From the NCBI GenBank assembly GCA_018660265.1, contig JABJKS010000061.1, positions 95,139 through 159,138 on the forward strand: DNA of 64,000 bases, given 5' to 3'. The notes under the pieces were generated by a model. It made no database searches, was not told the origin of the DNA, and saw nothing but the letters and a program-made list of their open reading frames with translations. Position 1 is the stretch's first letter. Each line of letters begins with the position of its first letter. The translations under genes were made by a program, and so were the position numbers. Origin of the DNA: Rhodospirillaceae bacterium. Its GTDB lineage: Bacteria; Pseudomonadota; Alphaproteobacteria; GCA-2731375. Below are positions 1-7,640 of this stretch, in pieces.

Positions 1-43
1 TCGACCTATTCGGCGTCAGACGGGTACTCATATGCATGTTCAT
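1..43 (-). CDS. 5' end of an unidentified gene running off the left edge
   Basis: On the minus strand an ATG at 43 is preceded by a good Shine-Dalgarno sequence (AAGGAGAG at about 51-58) and opens a frame that stays open to the window edge. It begins MNMHMSTRLTPN. Only 14 codons are visible, so no function can be given. The strong ribosome-binding site is the main reason to believe it. The terminator at 142-173 and the FecR gene lie upstream on the same strand, so this gene probably has its own promoter between 44 and 140. Confidence 0.45.
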   Translation of the reverse strand, partial: MNMHMSTRLTPNRS

Positions 44-141
44 TCGCTTCTCTCCTTGAAGTTTCTGTTGTCGCAAACATCGGCTTTTCAGAAGTGGATC
101 GAATGAACAACCTCGTAAGAACTCACATCTAGAGGCACAAA

Positions 142-173
142 AAACGACCCGGCTTTCATCACCGGGCCGTTTC
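142..173 (-). terminator. Rho-independent terminator behind the FecR-domain gene
   Basis: Read on the minus strand, a stem of ACGGCCCGG pairs with CCGGGTCGT (one G-T wobble) around a short loop and is followed by TTTTTTG. It lies 50 bases past the stop codon of the FecR-domain gene and points the same way. Confidence 0.8.
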
Positions 174-223
174 TAATAATTTTAGCAACAATTTCTGCGC
201 CGTCACGGTGGCGACTAAAGTTT

Positions 224-1039
224 CTAATTTGTCGCAGTCGATGTCGACGTGCTGCTGGATGTATCCGTGCTGGTGTTGTTGTTGTCGGATGAGGCTGCCG
301 CGATAGCCACTGCTACTGCCGCCGCCAATGCTGCAACGCCAACCAATGCGCCTGTCGACAGGCCACCAAGGCCACCCGTGGTGGCACCGCCGCTACCTGT
401 CGAAACGCCTGGCTCAGGGCCCAGGGCACTGTTCATGGCTTGCAGCTGTGGTGTGGCAGGTGGGCTGGCAGATGGTGGGGTGGGTGGCGTCCCTTGAGAC
501 ACCGATGTTGTGAAACCGGAATTCACCGTTGTCGTGGCACCACCGCCGGTGACCGTCACGCTGCCCGCGGTTACGGATACGGTCGTTGTGCCATTGGCGG
601 CCACGGCGACGACGAGGGTCGTGCCCCGTACACCAATGACGGCCGTCGGTGTGCGGATGGAATATTTCTCCTTGGCCAACGTACCCGTGACAAACCGCAT
701 AACGCCCTTGCTCATGGACAGGGCGACTTGGGATTTGGAGGCATCCGCATCAAAGATGAATTTATCCAAAGTAATGGATGAACTGGCACCAACGGACAAA
801 ATTGTGTTGTCCTGGAAAATCAGACGTGTTGCGCTGTTGGCACCGGTGTTGATACTTTCGTCGGAATAGACGGCATCCCTGAGATTCAGGTTGCGGGTGT
901 TGGATTGAAACACGCCCATGACCTTGGAGACGACTTTATTTGTTGTGCCAACCGCAACCTGGGCCTGGGCGACAACTGGATGCAAGGTCAGCGCCGCGAC
1001 CATGGCAAAAACCGATGCTTTCCGAAAAACCATGCTCAT
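224..1039 (-). CDS. FecR-domain secreted protein
   Basis: A 271-residue exported protein. It has an N-terminal signal peptide (hydrophobic core followed by VVAQAQ) and a FecR-type domain at about residues 30-135, with the family features NTGANSATRLIFQDNT and PTAVIGVRGTT. A Gly/Ser/Thr-rich stretch follows, then an Ala-rich hydrophobic segment (about 225-250) and a Ser/Thr/Asn tail. FecR domains in stand-alone secreted proteins are common in alphaproteobacteria and are usually of unknown function. This is not the membrane FecR sigma-factor regulator, since no FecI or TonB receptor gene is nearby. The start is supported by GAGGGGAGAGGAAAC before the ATG. A terminator follows. Confidence 0.8.
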   Translation of the reverse strand: MSMVFRKASVFAMVAALTLHPVVAQAQVAVGTTNKVVSKVMGVFQSNTRNLNLRDAVYSDESINTGANSATRLIFQDNTILSVGASSSITLDKFIFDADASKSQVALSMSKGVMRFVTGTLAKEKYSIRTPTAVIGVRGTTLVVAVAANGTTTVSVTAGSVTVTGGGATTTVNSGFTTSVSQGTPPTPPSASPPATPQLQAMNSALGPEPGVSTGSGGATTGGLGGLSTGALVGVAALAAAVAVAIAAASSDNNNTSTDTSSSTSTSTATN

Positions 1040-1266
1040 GTTTCCTCTCCCCTCAAGTGATTCTTTGTATGATAGCTTATTGTTACCATGTTAACCGCAT
1101 CATTACGCCAACTATGGTTAATGTTTTGTAAAAATGCAATAAGCACGCCTTTGCCACCCTCAAAAGCAGATCGTTCGATCAATTATATTTGCGCGGTGCT
1201 TTGGCCCATTATACCAAATCTTTGATAATTTCTTTGTCATAAATTTCATTCTGGTAAAATGTCCTC

Positions 1267-2328
1267 ATGACGAATCCTTCCACAGTCCCCGTCCTAATCA
1301 CCGGCGGTGCGGGCTATATCGGCAGCCACGCTGTATTGGCATTACTTGACTGCGGCCGCGCGGTCGTTGTGCTGGATGACCTGTCTACGGGCCGCCGTGG
1401 GGCGGTGCCTGATGGGGTGCCGTTCTATCAGGGCAGGATCAACGATGATGATTGCGTTACCCAGGTTATCAAGGATCATGGTTGTTGCGAGGTGATGCAC
1501 TTCGCCGGCTCTATTGTGGTGCCGGAATCCGTGGCGATGCCCCTGGATTATTATCAGAATAATGTCAGCGGTACTGCCCAGTTGCTGCGCACCTGCCTGA
1601 ACAATGGCATAGAGCGGTTTGTCTTTTCCTCCTCCGCCGCAGTTTATGACGGTGATTATGACGGTGATTATGACGGTGATTACGACGTTACCGGCGGCGT
1701 GCCTTTGGTGGAGGGCGCGCCGCTGGCACCCGCTAATCCCTACGGGCGTAGCAAGTTGATGACCGAATGGATGTTGCAGGATATCTCTGCTGCGACGGAT
1801 TTGCGCGTTGCCGTATTGCGTTATTTCAATGTAGCAGGCGCCGATCATCTGGCGCGGTCGGGGCAATATTCAAAGGTTGCCACCCATCTGATCAAGCGGG
1901 CCAGCCAGGCAGCCCTGGGCGTTCTGCCCCATATTGATGTTTTTGGTGATGATTACCCGACGCCGGATGGCACCTGTGTCCGGGACTATATTCATGTCAG
2001 CGATTTGGCCCAGGCCCACCTGGCCGCTCTCGATCATGTGGCGGCAAGCGGCGAAAACCTGACCGTCAATTGCGGCTATGGCCATGGCTATTCAGTTCGT
2101 GAGGTGCTGGATGCCACAGACAAGGTGCTGGTTGATACTTTGGGTATCCCGGCCCTCGAACGTCGGATCGGGCCGCGCCGGGCCGGTGATCCCCCCAGCC
2201 TGGTAGCGGATACCACTCATATGCAATCGACCCTGAATTGGCTGCCGCAATTTGATGATTTGGCGGTGATGATCGAAACGGCGATTAGGTGGGAGAAACA
2301 GCTGGTGGATGGCCAAGAGCAATTTTGA
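1267..2328 (+). CDS. galE: UDP-glucose 4-epimerase
   Basis: A 353-residue extended short-chain dehydrogenase that interconverts UDP-glucose and UDP-galactose using bound NAD, in the cytoplasm, supplying sugars for surface polysaccharide. Visible features are the NAD-binding TGGAGYIGSH at the N-terminus, FSSSAAVY with the catalytic Ser region, and NPYGRSK with the catalytic Tyr and Lys. The C-terminal region (GDPPSLVADT) is typical of GalE. Between the SSSAAVY strand and the catalytic helix there is an unusual insert of repeated Tyr-Asp-Gly-Asp units encoded by a 12-bp tandem repeat. The last three codons (EQF) and the stop lie inside a dispersed structured element. Neighbouring genes 2428-4264 also look sugar-related but are on the other strand. 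Confidence 0.93.
   Translation: MTNPSTVPVLITGGAGYIGSHAVLALLDCGRAVVVLDDLSTGRRGAVPDGVPFYQGRINDDDCVTQVIKDHGCCEVMHFAGSIVVPESVAMPLDYYQNNVSGTAQLLRTCLNNGIERFVFSSSAAVYDGDYDGDYDGDYDVTGGVPLVEGAPLAPANPYGRSKLMTEWMLQDISAATDLRVAVLRYFNVAGADHLARSGQYSKVATHLIKRASQAALGVLPHIDVFGDDYPTPDGTCVRDYIHVSDLAQAHLAALDHVAASGENLTVNCGYGHGYSVREVLDATDKVLVDTLGIPALERRIGPRRAGDPPSLVADTTHMQSTLNWLPQFDDLAVMIETAIRWEKQLVDGQEQF
1645..1686 (+). repeat. 12-bp in-frame tandem repeat inside galE (3.5 copies)
   Basis: The unit TATGACGGTGAT occurs three times in perfect tandem and ends with a half copy TACGAC. It encodes Tyr-Asp-Gly-Asp repeats. Because the unit is a multiple of three, changes in copy number would alter loop length without breaking the frame. 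Confidence 0.95.
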
Positions 2329-2416
2329 ATTAATTGGAGTCGCTCTCGCGGCCCAAATGATTTGTTCAATTGCACTTTGTTCTTAAGAAATTGTGCATGT
2401 TTTAAAAAACATGCAC
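2316..2416 (+). repeat. Dispersed structured 3' element, copy A (after galE)
   Basis: One of three related copies in the window (see 29049-29150 and 49214-49323), oriented here in the direction of galE. It starts AGAGCAATTTT, which supplies the final galE codons and TGA stop. It then has an inner hairpin TTGG-A-GTCGC / GCGGC-CCAA, the closing arm AATTGCACT, and a distal perfect 10-bp hairpin (GTGCATGTTT / AAACATGCAC). It fills the gap between galE and the convergent formyltransferase-like gene. No ORF is seen in it. Confidence 0.85.
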
Positions 2417-2427
2417 TGGGGTGAAGA

Positions 2428-3177
2428 TTAGTCGGCCTGGTCTTCTTCCAGACTAAGCAGCGCCAGATGTTTAAGCAGGGGATGGATGACGTAATAGTCC
2501 GCCCCCTCATCCTCACCAGTCTCACCATGCGCGCTGACTTGAGGCAGAACATCGTCAGCCTGCCAGTTCGCCACCACGTCCACCATCAGGTCTGCGCGCA
2601 TGGCGGAATCGTAGAAATAATCGATGTCCACGTCCACGGGCGGGGCCGGGTATCGGCGGCGGGCCACGATGGGCCCCTGGTCGATGGCAGGCACCAGTTG
2701 GATCACGGAAACGCCGCAATTCCCTTCCGCCAGCAGGCTGTAATAGACAGTGGTGCTGCCTCGGTATTCAGGCAACCAGCCGGAATGGGCATGCAGAAAC
2801 GGTATCCCAAGGGACAGCAATTCTGGGCTGACCAGCTGGCCGCCATAGCCGGAATAGACGGCCAGGCCGGTGCCGTCAGCTATGGCTTCTTTCACTGCCG
2901 TCAGAATTGCCGGGTCAGTGATTTTTTCCGCTTCGATATGGTCTATACGATCCGCCAGGCCTGCCAAAGTTTCCAACAACGGGATATTGGGGTCAGGTAG
3001 GGGAATAGTGGTCGCCATTTGTGGGCGGACCAGTTCCGATGCCTTGCCCGACTGCCCTGCACCGGGACGGTCGAATAGGATAACCTGCGCCAACCTGATG
3101 TCCTTGGCCGCCATAGCCTGGGCATAGGCTTGGCTACGCGGCGTATTTGCGGCCAGAAAAATGATGTCGCCACTCAC
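2428..3177 (-). CDS. Formyltransferase-family protein
   Basis: A 249-residue protein of the formyl-transferase fold (methionyl-tRNA or sugar-nucleotide formyltransferase type). The hallmark region is present: LHAHSGWLPEYRGSTT corresponds to the catalytic His and R-G segment, and AIDQGPIVARR to the conserved Asp-x-G-x-I. Members transfer a formyl group from 10-formyltetrahydrofolate to an amine. The tRNA enzyme is longer and has a C-terminal domain absent here, so a sugar or small-molecule acceptor is more likely (inference). I moved the start from the ORF-track Met to GTG 3177, which overlaps the TGA of the upstream gene (GTGA). The upstream extension is only the shadow of that gene. It is the last gene of a three-gene overlapping operon. 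Confidence 0.75.
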   Translation of the reverse strand: MSGDIIFLAANTPRSQAYAQAMAAKDIRLAQVILFDRPGAGQSGKASELVRPQMATTIPLPDPNIPLLETLAGLADRIDHIEAEKITDPAILTAVKEAIADGTGLAVYSGYGGQLVSPELLSLGIPFLHAHSGWLPEYRGSTTVYYSLLAEGNCGVSVIQLVPAIDQGPIVARRRYPAPPVDVDIDYFYDSAMRADLMVDVVANWQADDVLPQVSAHGETGEDEGADYYVIHPLLKHLALLSLEEDQAD

Positions 3178-3746
3178 GCCGAAATTCCCCGCGCTTGTAC
3201 CACGGCATCCACGTATCCAGCTTCCTGGCCCAGGTGCCAGGTCAGACGGGCGGCAAGATCGGGGCTTAACCGCGCCACCTCGGCACAAAGGGTATCGAGA
3301 CATTTGAGATAGACATTGAGGTACCGCAGGGTCGGGGTTCCCTCATACGCAGCCGCAAACAGATCAGCGGCGCGAAGATAAAGCGACATGGTATATCGGG
3401 CCTGTTTATCCAAAGCGCGGAAGGCTAGGTCATAGCCATCGTGAACACGCTTATGAATTTCGAACTTTTTCACGAAAGCTTCCCGCAAGTCGACATCGCC
3501 GCCCAGGGCGCGCTCCAACAAATCAATGCTCTGGCGCGAGTTTGGATCTACGTTTGGTTTTGCGGGCAGCGGTGCCACGGCATCGGGCAAACCTGCCAGA
3601 GAGGTGGCGCGATCCTTTCGCCAGGCAGCAACAAATGCCTGTCCGCCATATTGTGAATACGAATAACGTTGCGGCGCGTCGATCAAATCACCCCTGGCGT
3701 AGGGGTAGTCCATGGTCGTGCGGGTCGTGCGGGTCGTGCGGGTCAT
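3174..3746 (-). CDS. Unknown protein between cysC-like and formyltransferase genes
   Basis: A 190-residue, mostly helical soluble protein that I do not recognise. It has no signal peptide or membrane segment. The start overlaps the stop of the cysC-like gene as ATGA and its own stop overlaps the next start as GTGA, so the three genes are translationally coupled. The first 11 codons after the Met are repeats of Thr-Arg-Thr encoded by a 9-bp tandem repeat. A second possible start, ATG 3713 (MDYPYARG), lies just after the repeat, so the repeat may sit in the leader rather than in the protein. Its position suggests a role in the same modification pathway. Confidence 0.7.
   Translation of the reverse strand: MTRTTRTTRTTMDYPYARGDLIDAPQRYSYSQYGGQAFVAAWRKDRATSLAGLPDAVAPLPAKPNVDPNSRQSIDLLERALGGDVDLREAFVKKFEIHKRVHDGYDLAFRALDKQARYTMSLYLRAADLFAAAYEGTPTLRYLNVYLKCLDTLCAEVARLSPDLAARLTWHLGQEAGYVDAVVQARGISA
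3714..3746 (-). repeat. 9-bp tandem repeat at a gene start
   Basis: Three perfect copies of GGTCGTGCG (plus strand) followed by a partial fourth that contains the overlapping start and stop codons. It lies exactly between the two candidate start codons of the 190-residue gene. Confidence 0.9.
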
Positions 3747-4264
3747 GGGGCAACCCCAATGCGGCCCAGGATATCGGCGGCGACGGCGTTGGCATCCAGA
3801 ACCGTGCCGTCATTGCGGACGACCATGTCGGGTTGTTCGGGGGTGGGGAAGGGGATGTCCATGCCGACAACGTTTGCCATTTCGCCTGAACGGGCAGCCG
3901 CATACAGGCCCTTGCCGTCGCGCGCCTCCAACGCCGCCAGAGGCGCATCGACGAAGACTTCGAAATAGTCGCTAAAGCGATTTTTGTTTTCCGCCATGAT
4001 GTCGGGAAAGATACACAGGATGCTGACCACGGCGTTGATGTTCTGGTTATCCAGCCAGGCGCTCATGGCCGCAATGCGTTCCCCATTGACCCGCCGTCCC
4101 GCAACCGTGAAAGGTGCCGTGCCCTGGTCATGTTTGAAAATGTCGCGGATCTCATCGCCATCAATCAGCACTGTCGCGGGATCAATGGCCTGCCACCTAG
4201 CGTGCAGGGCACGGGCAATGGTGGTCTTTCCCGCACCGGATAGGCCGACTAACCAGACAATCAT
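3743..4264 (-). CDS. cysC: Adenylylsulfate kinase-like P-loop kinase
   Basis: A 173-residue protein of the APS kinase family, which phosphorylates adenylylsulfate on the 3'-OH using ATP to give PAPS. It shows the Walker A motif GLSGAGKTT, the segment LIDGDEIRDIF, and the C-terminal family signature RDGKGLYAAARSGE with the D.P...PE.P region after it. The segment where CysC normally reads R-x-E-N-I-R-R is VAGRRVNGERIAAM, so the substrate may not be APS. No cysDN sulfate adenylyltransferase genes are nearby. Its operon partners point to polysaccharide or nucleotide-sugar modification rather than sulfate assimilation (inference). The gene symbol names the family, not a proven role. Confidence 0.75.
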   Translation of the reverse strand: MIVWLVGLSGAGKTTIARALHARWQAIDPATVLIDGDEIRDIFKHDQGTAPFTVAGRRVNGERIAAMSAWLDNQNINAVVSILCIFPDIMAENKNRFSDYFEVFVDAPLAALEARDGKGLYAAARSGEMANVVGMDIPFPTPEQPDMVVRNDGTVLDANAVAADILGRIGVAP

Positions 4265-4492
4265 TTTAAGCTCTATTTAATGCGCCCCAACGTCTTAAAA
4301 TCCGAGGCTCCAGAATCGACTGTTATTGTAATTCAAAAAAGAGCGAAAGATAGACCGTGTAATTGTGATCGTCGGGGGTGGCGGAATGTCTTTCCAACGG
4401 TGATAGAATCTGGCTAATATCATCCCGAAAACCGAGTGCCATTGGATATTTTTGTGGCAACCGAATAACATTCGCTAGGGAGGCGATATCAC

Positions 4493-5587
4493 ATGAAACG
4501 TCGTGTATTTATGAAGGGCGCCGCGACAGCCGGCGTCGCGGGTGCCGCAGTTGCAGCATCAACATTCTCTACACCAGCGATTGCCAAGGGCAAACAGAAA
4601 TGGATTGGCGTCAATACGTTCGGGAAGGCTGGCCTGTTGGGCCGCGCCTTTGATGCCTTTGCGAAATTCGTTGGCGAGGCGTCCGAGGATAGGCTTTCAA
4701 TCAAAGTTTATCATGCGGGTGAGTTGGTGAAACCATTCGAAACCTTTGACGCGGTACAGGAAGGCACGGCACAGATCGGCCTTGGTGCGCCTTATTACTG
4801 GACCGGGAAATCCAACGCCATTCAGTTTGTCGCCGGCATGCCCTTCGGCCTGAACGCACAGGAACAAAATGGCTGGCTGTACCAGGCCGGCGGTTTGGAT
4901 ATGTGCAACAAGGTCTATAACGAACTTGGCCTACAGTTCCTTCCCTGTGGCAATACGGGCAATCAAATGGGCGGTTGGTATAACAAGGAAATCAACACGG
5001 CTGCCGATCTTGACGGACTGAAATTCCGTATGCCTGGACTGGGCGGCGAAATTCTCAAAACCTTTGGCGTCAATGTCATATTGCTGCCCGGGACGGAGGT
5101 GTTGGCGGCGCTGACATCGGGTGCCATCGATGGCACGGAATGGATTGGGCCGGTGGCCGACCGTGGCAAGGGCCTCTACAAAGTTGCGAAATATTACTAT
5201 TACCCCGGCTGGCATGAGCCCGCGACGGTCCTTGATTGTTTTATCAACAAAAAAGCATTCGATGGTCTGGACAATAGTCTGCGGACAATTGTGGAACATG
5301 CCGCAGCGAAAACAAACCTTATGCTACTGTCGCAATTCCAGGCGTTGAACAATGCCGCCATGGATGCCTTGATTAACAAGGAAGGCGTGCAGCTGAAAAC
5401 CTATAGCGATGAATTGCTACAGGCGATTGGCAAGCGAGCGACGGAGGTTCTACCAGCCATAGCGTCCAAGGATAAGATGTCTCAGGAGCTTTACGACCAC
5501 CTTATTGCCTATCGTAAAACTTCCGTGAACTGGGCCCGTCTTTCAGAAGGGGCGTTCATCAAGGCGCGCGAATACGCCGACCTTTAA
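4493..5587 (+). CDS. dctP: TRAP transporter solute-binding protein (DctP/TakP type)
   Basis: A 364-residue periplasmic binding protein. The N-terminus has a Tat signal (KRRVFMKG, an Ala-rich core, then STPAIAKG), which is usual for this class. The region PGLGGEILKTFGVN, then DGTEWIGPVADRG and YYYYPGWHEPAT, is characteristic of the TakP-like group that binds 2-oxo acids and similar carboxylates (family knowledge; the ligand here is unknown). GGGAGGCGATATCAC precedes the ATG. Its membrane partners dctQM lie downstream on the opposite strand, so they are transcribed towards it. A terminator follows. Confidence 0.9.
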   Translation: MKRRVFMKGAATAGVAGAAVAASTFSTPAIAKGKQKWIGVNTFGKAGLLGRAFDAFAKFVGEASEDRLSIKVYHAGELVKPFETFDAVQEGTAQIGLGAPYYWTGKSNAIQFVAGMPFGLNAQEQNGWLYQAGGLDMCNKVYNELGLQFLPCGNTGNQMGGWYNKEINTAADLDGLKFRMPGLGGEILKTFGVNVILLPGTEVLAALTSGAIDGTEWIGPVADRGKGLYKVAKYYYYPGWHEPATVLDCFINKKAFDGLDNSLRTIVEHAAAKTNLMLLSQFQALNNAAMDALINKEGVQLKTYSDELLQAIGKRATEVLPAIASKDKMSQELYDHLIAYRKTSVNWARLSEGAFIKAREYADL

Positions 5588-5608
5588 TCAGTACTGGCTA
5601 TACATTGA

Positions 5609-5640
5609 TAGGGCGGGTGGCGACACCCGCCCTATTTTTG
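5609..5640 (+). terminator. Terminator after dctP
   Basis: A perfect stem TAGGGCGGGTG / CACCCGCCCTA with a GCGA loop, followed by TTTTTG. It lies 22 bases after the dctP stop. The T tract is only on the plus-strand side, so it acts for dctP rather than for the convergent dctM. Confidence 0.88.
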
Positions 5641-5661
5641 TTTGGCCCTGTCCAGGGTGCG

Positions 5662-7041
5662 TTATCTGAACAGGATGGACGGCAGCCAGGTCGCGATCTC
5701 GGGGAATATGGTCAGCACACATAACGCAAAGACCTGGATCGCGATGAAGGGGATCACACCTTTGTAAATATCCAGCGTTTTGACGGAAGGTGGTGCCACC
5801 CCGCGCAAATAGAACAGGGCAAAGCCAAAGGGCGGCGTTAGAAAGCTGGTTTGCAGATTGATCCCGATCATGACACCCAGCCAGAGGGGGTTGATGCCAA
5901 GGGAAATCAGGATTGGCGCGACAATTGGGATAACAACAAAAATAATCTCGATAAAATCCAGAAAGAAGCCAAGAAAGAAGATAACCGCCATCACCAATAA
6001 CATGGCGCTGAAAGCGCCGCCCGGCAGATTGGCCAGGAAATGTTCGATCATTTCATCGCCGCCAAAGCCCCTGAAAACCAATGAGAACATGGACGCCCCG
6101 ATCAGGATGACGAAGACCATGGTCGAAACCTTCAACGTTGCCTGGGCGACGTCCCGAACGATCCGTAGGTTCAGGCGGCGGTAAGAGGCAGCGATCAACG
6201 TTGCGCCAATGGCCCCGACGGCAGCTGATTCCGTTGGTGTGGCAGCGCCAACGAGAATGGAGCCCAAGACCAGGATAATTAAGCCCAGTGGCGGCAGGAC
6301 CACGCGCAGGAAGCGGCCCATCATGGGCGGGCGGACATCATCGCCCTGAACCAGGGCCGGGCAGGTCTCGGGCTTGAATACGGCCATGAAGGCCATATAG
6401 GTGGTATAAAAGGCGACGAGCATCAGGCCCGGCAACAGGGCACCGGCGAACAGATCGATGCCGGTGACGGGTTCTGGTGCCAGGTCGCCGCGCATTTCCG
6501 CCGCCTGCTCGTTCGCGCCCTGCAACACATCCGCCAGGATAATCAGCACGATGGATGGCGGGATGATCTGGCCCAAGGTGCCGGCGGCATTGATGATCCC
6601 CGTTGCCAGTTTCGGGTCATAGCCCGCGCGTAACATGGGCGGCAGGCTCAACAATCCCATGGTCACCACCGTGGCACCAACAATGCCCGTGGAGGCAGCC
6701 AGCAAGGTGCCAACGATGATCACCGTAAAACCCAGGCCGCCATTTACCCGGCCAAACATCAGGCCCAAAGTGTCCAGCAGATCACCGGCAATGCGGGAAC
6801 GTTCCAGCATCACCCCCATGAATATGAACAACGGCACCGCGACAAAGGTTTCCGTGGTCATGATGCCAAAAATGCGCTGCGGATAGGCCCCCATCAGCGC
6901 CATCATAAACAGGTCCGCCGACTGTCCAAGATAGGCAAACAGCAGGGCGGAGCCTGCAAGCGTCAACGCCACTGGAAAACCGAACATCAGCAGGAACAAG
7001 GTGGTCCCAAACATGATCAGGCCGAGAATTTCCTCACTCAT
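5662..7041 (-). CDS. dctM: TRAP transporter large permease subunit
   Basis: A 459-residue integral membrane protein with about 12 hydrophobic segments, of the DctM family that forms the ion-coupled translocation channel. Typical segments include FPVALTLAGSALLFA near the N-terminus, ASTGIVGATVVTMG, and LGFFLDFIEIIFVVIPI. The start overlaps the dctQ stop (ATGA), so the two are coupled. It works with the small subunit DctQ and the binding protein DctP at 4493-5587. Confidence 0.93.
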   Translation of the reverse strand: MSEEILGLIMFGTTLFLLMFGFPVALTLAGSALLFAYLGQSADLFMMALMGAYPQRIFGIMTTETFVAVPLFIFMGVMLERSRIAGDLLDTLGLMFGRVNGGLGFTVIIVGTLLAASTGIVGATVVTMGLLSLPPMLRAGYDPKLATGIINAAGTLGQIIPPSIVLIILADVLQGANEQAAEMRGDLAPEPVTGIDLFAGALLPGLMLVAFYTTYMAFMAVFKPETCPALVQGDDVRPPMMGRFLRVVLPPLGLIILVLGSILVGAATPTESAAVGAIGATLIAASYRRLNLRIVRDVAQATLKVSTMVFVILIGASMFSLVFRGFGGDEMIEHFLANLPGGAFSAMLLVMAVIFFLGFFLDFIEIIFVVIPIVAPILISLGINPLWLGVMIGINLQTSFLTPPFGFALFYLRGVAPPSVKTLDIYKGVIPFIAIQVFALCVLTIFPEIATWLPSILFR

Positions 7042-7583
7042 GCCGCGTTCTCATCCTGATAGTTGGGTTCAACCTGATGCCCGGCAATGGATAGCAGGCT
7101 GCGCAGGATCAGGGAGATGGCCTGTATGGCCAAAAGAAAACTAAAACCCCAGATCATGCCTTTCAGGACAAACAGGAACGGCATGCCGCCCGCTTCGGCG
7201 GAGCTCTCCATCACACCAAAGCTGCGGGTGATATAGCCGATGCTTCTATCGAATATGATCCAACAGATCGGCAGTACGAAAATGATACAGCCGACAATAT
7301 TGACCACGTCCCTATAGGTTTGCGATGCGGTGCGATAGAAAATATCGATCCGCACATGACCGTCGTGCAGCAGGGTATAGCCGGCCCCCAGCATAAAAAC
7401 GATGGCATGGGCCCAGACATAGCTTTCCTGCATCCAGATAAAGCCGATTGAAAAGATATAGCGCATGATGACGATCAAGGTGACAACCAACACCATGAAC
7501 ACGGTCAACCACGAGACGGTGCGCCCCACATACTCGTTGATGCCATCCAGAAGGCGCACCACCCAACTTAAAATACTGACCAT
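7038..7583 (-). CDS. dctQ: TRAP transporter small permease subunit
   Basis: A 181-residue protein with four predicted membrane helices, of the DctQ family. The segment IWMQESYVWAHAIVFMLGAGYTL, followed by HVRIDIFY, is the usual conserved core. It is the first gene of the dctQM pair. DctQ associates with DctM in the inner membrane and is needed for docking of the binding protein (family knowledge). Confidence 0.92.
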   Translation of the reverse strand: MVSILSWVVRLLDGINEYVGRTVSWLTVFMVLVVTLIVIMRYIFSIGFIWMQESYVWAHAIVFMLGAGYTLLHDGHVRIDIFYRTASQTYRDVVNIVGCIIFVLPICWIIFDRSIGYITRSFGVMESSAEAGGMPFLFVLKGMIWGFSFLLAIQAISLILRSLLSIAGHQVEPNYQDENAA

Positions 7584-7640
7584 ATAAATTCCTCGACACC
7601 GTATTGCGGTGCCTACGATAGGCGGTTTGGCTCAATTGCT

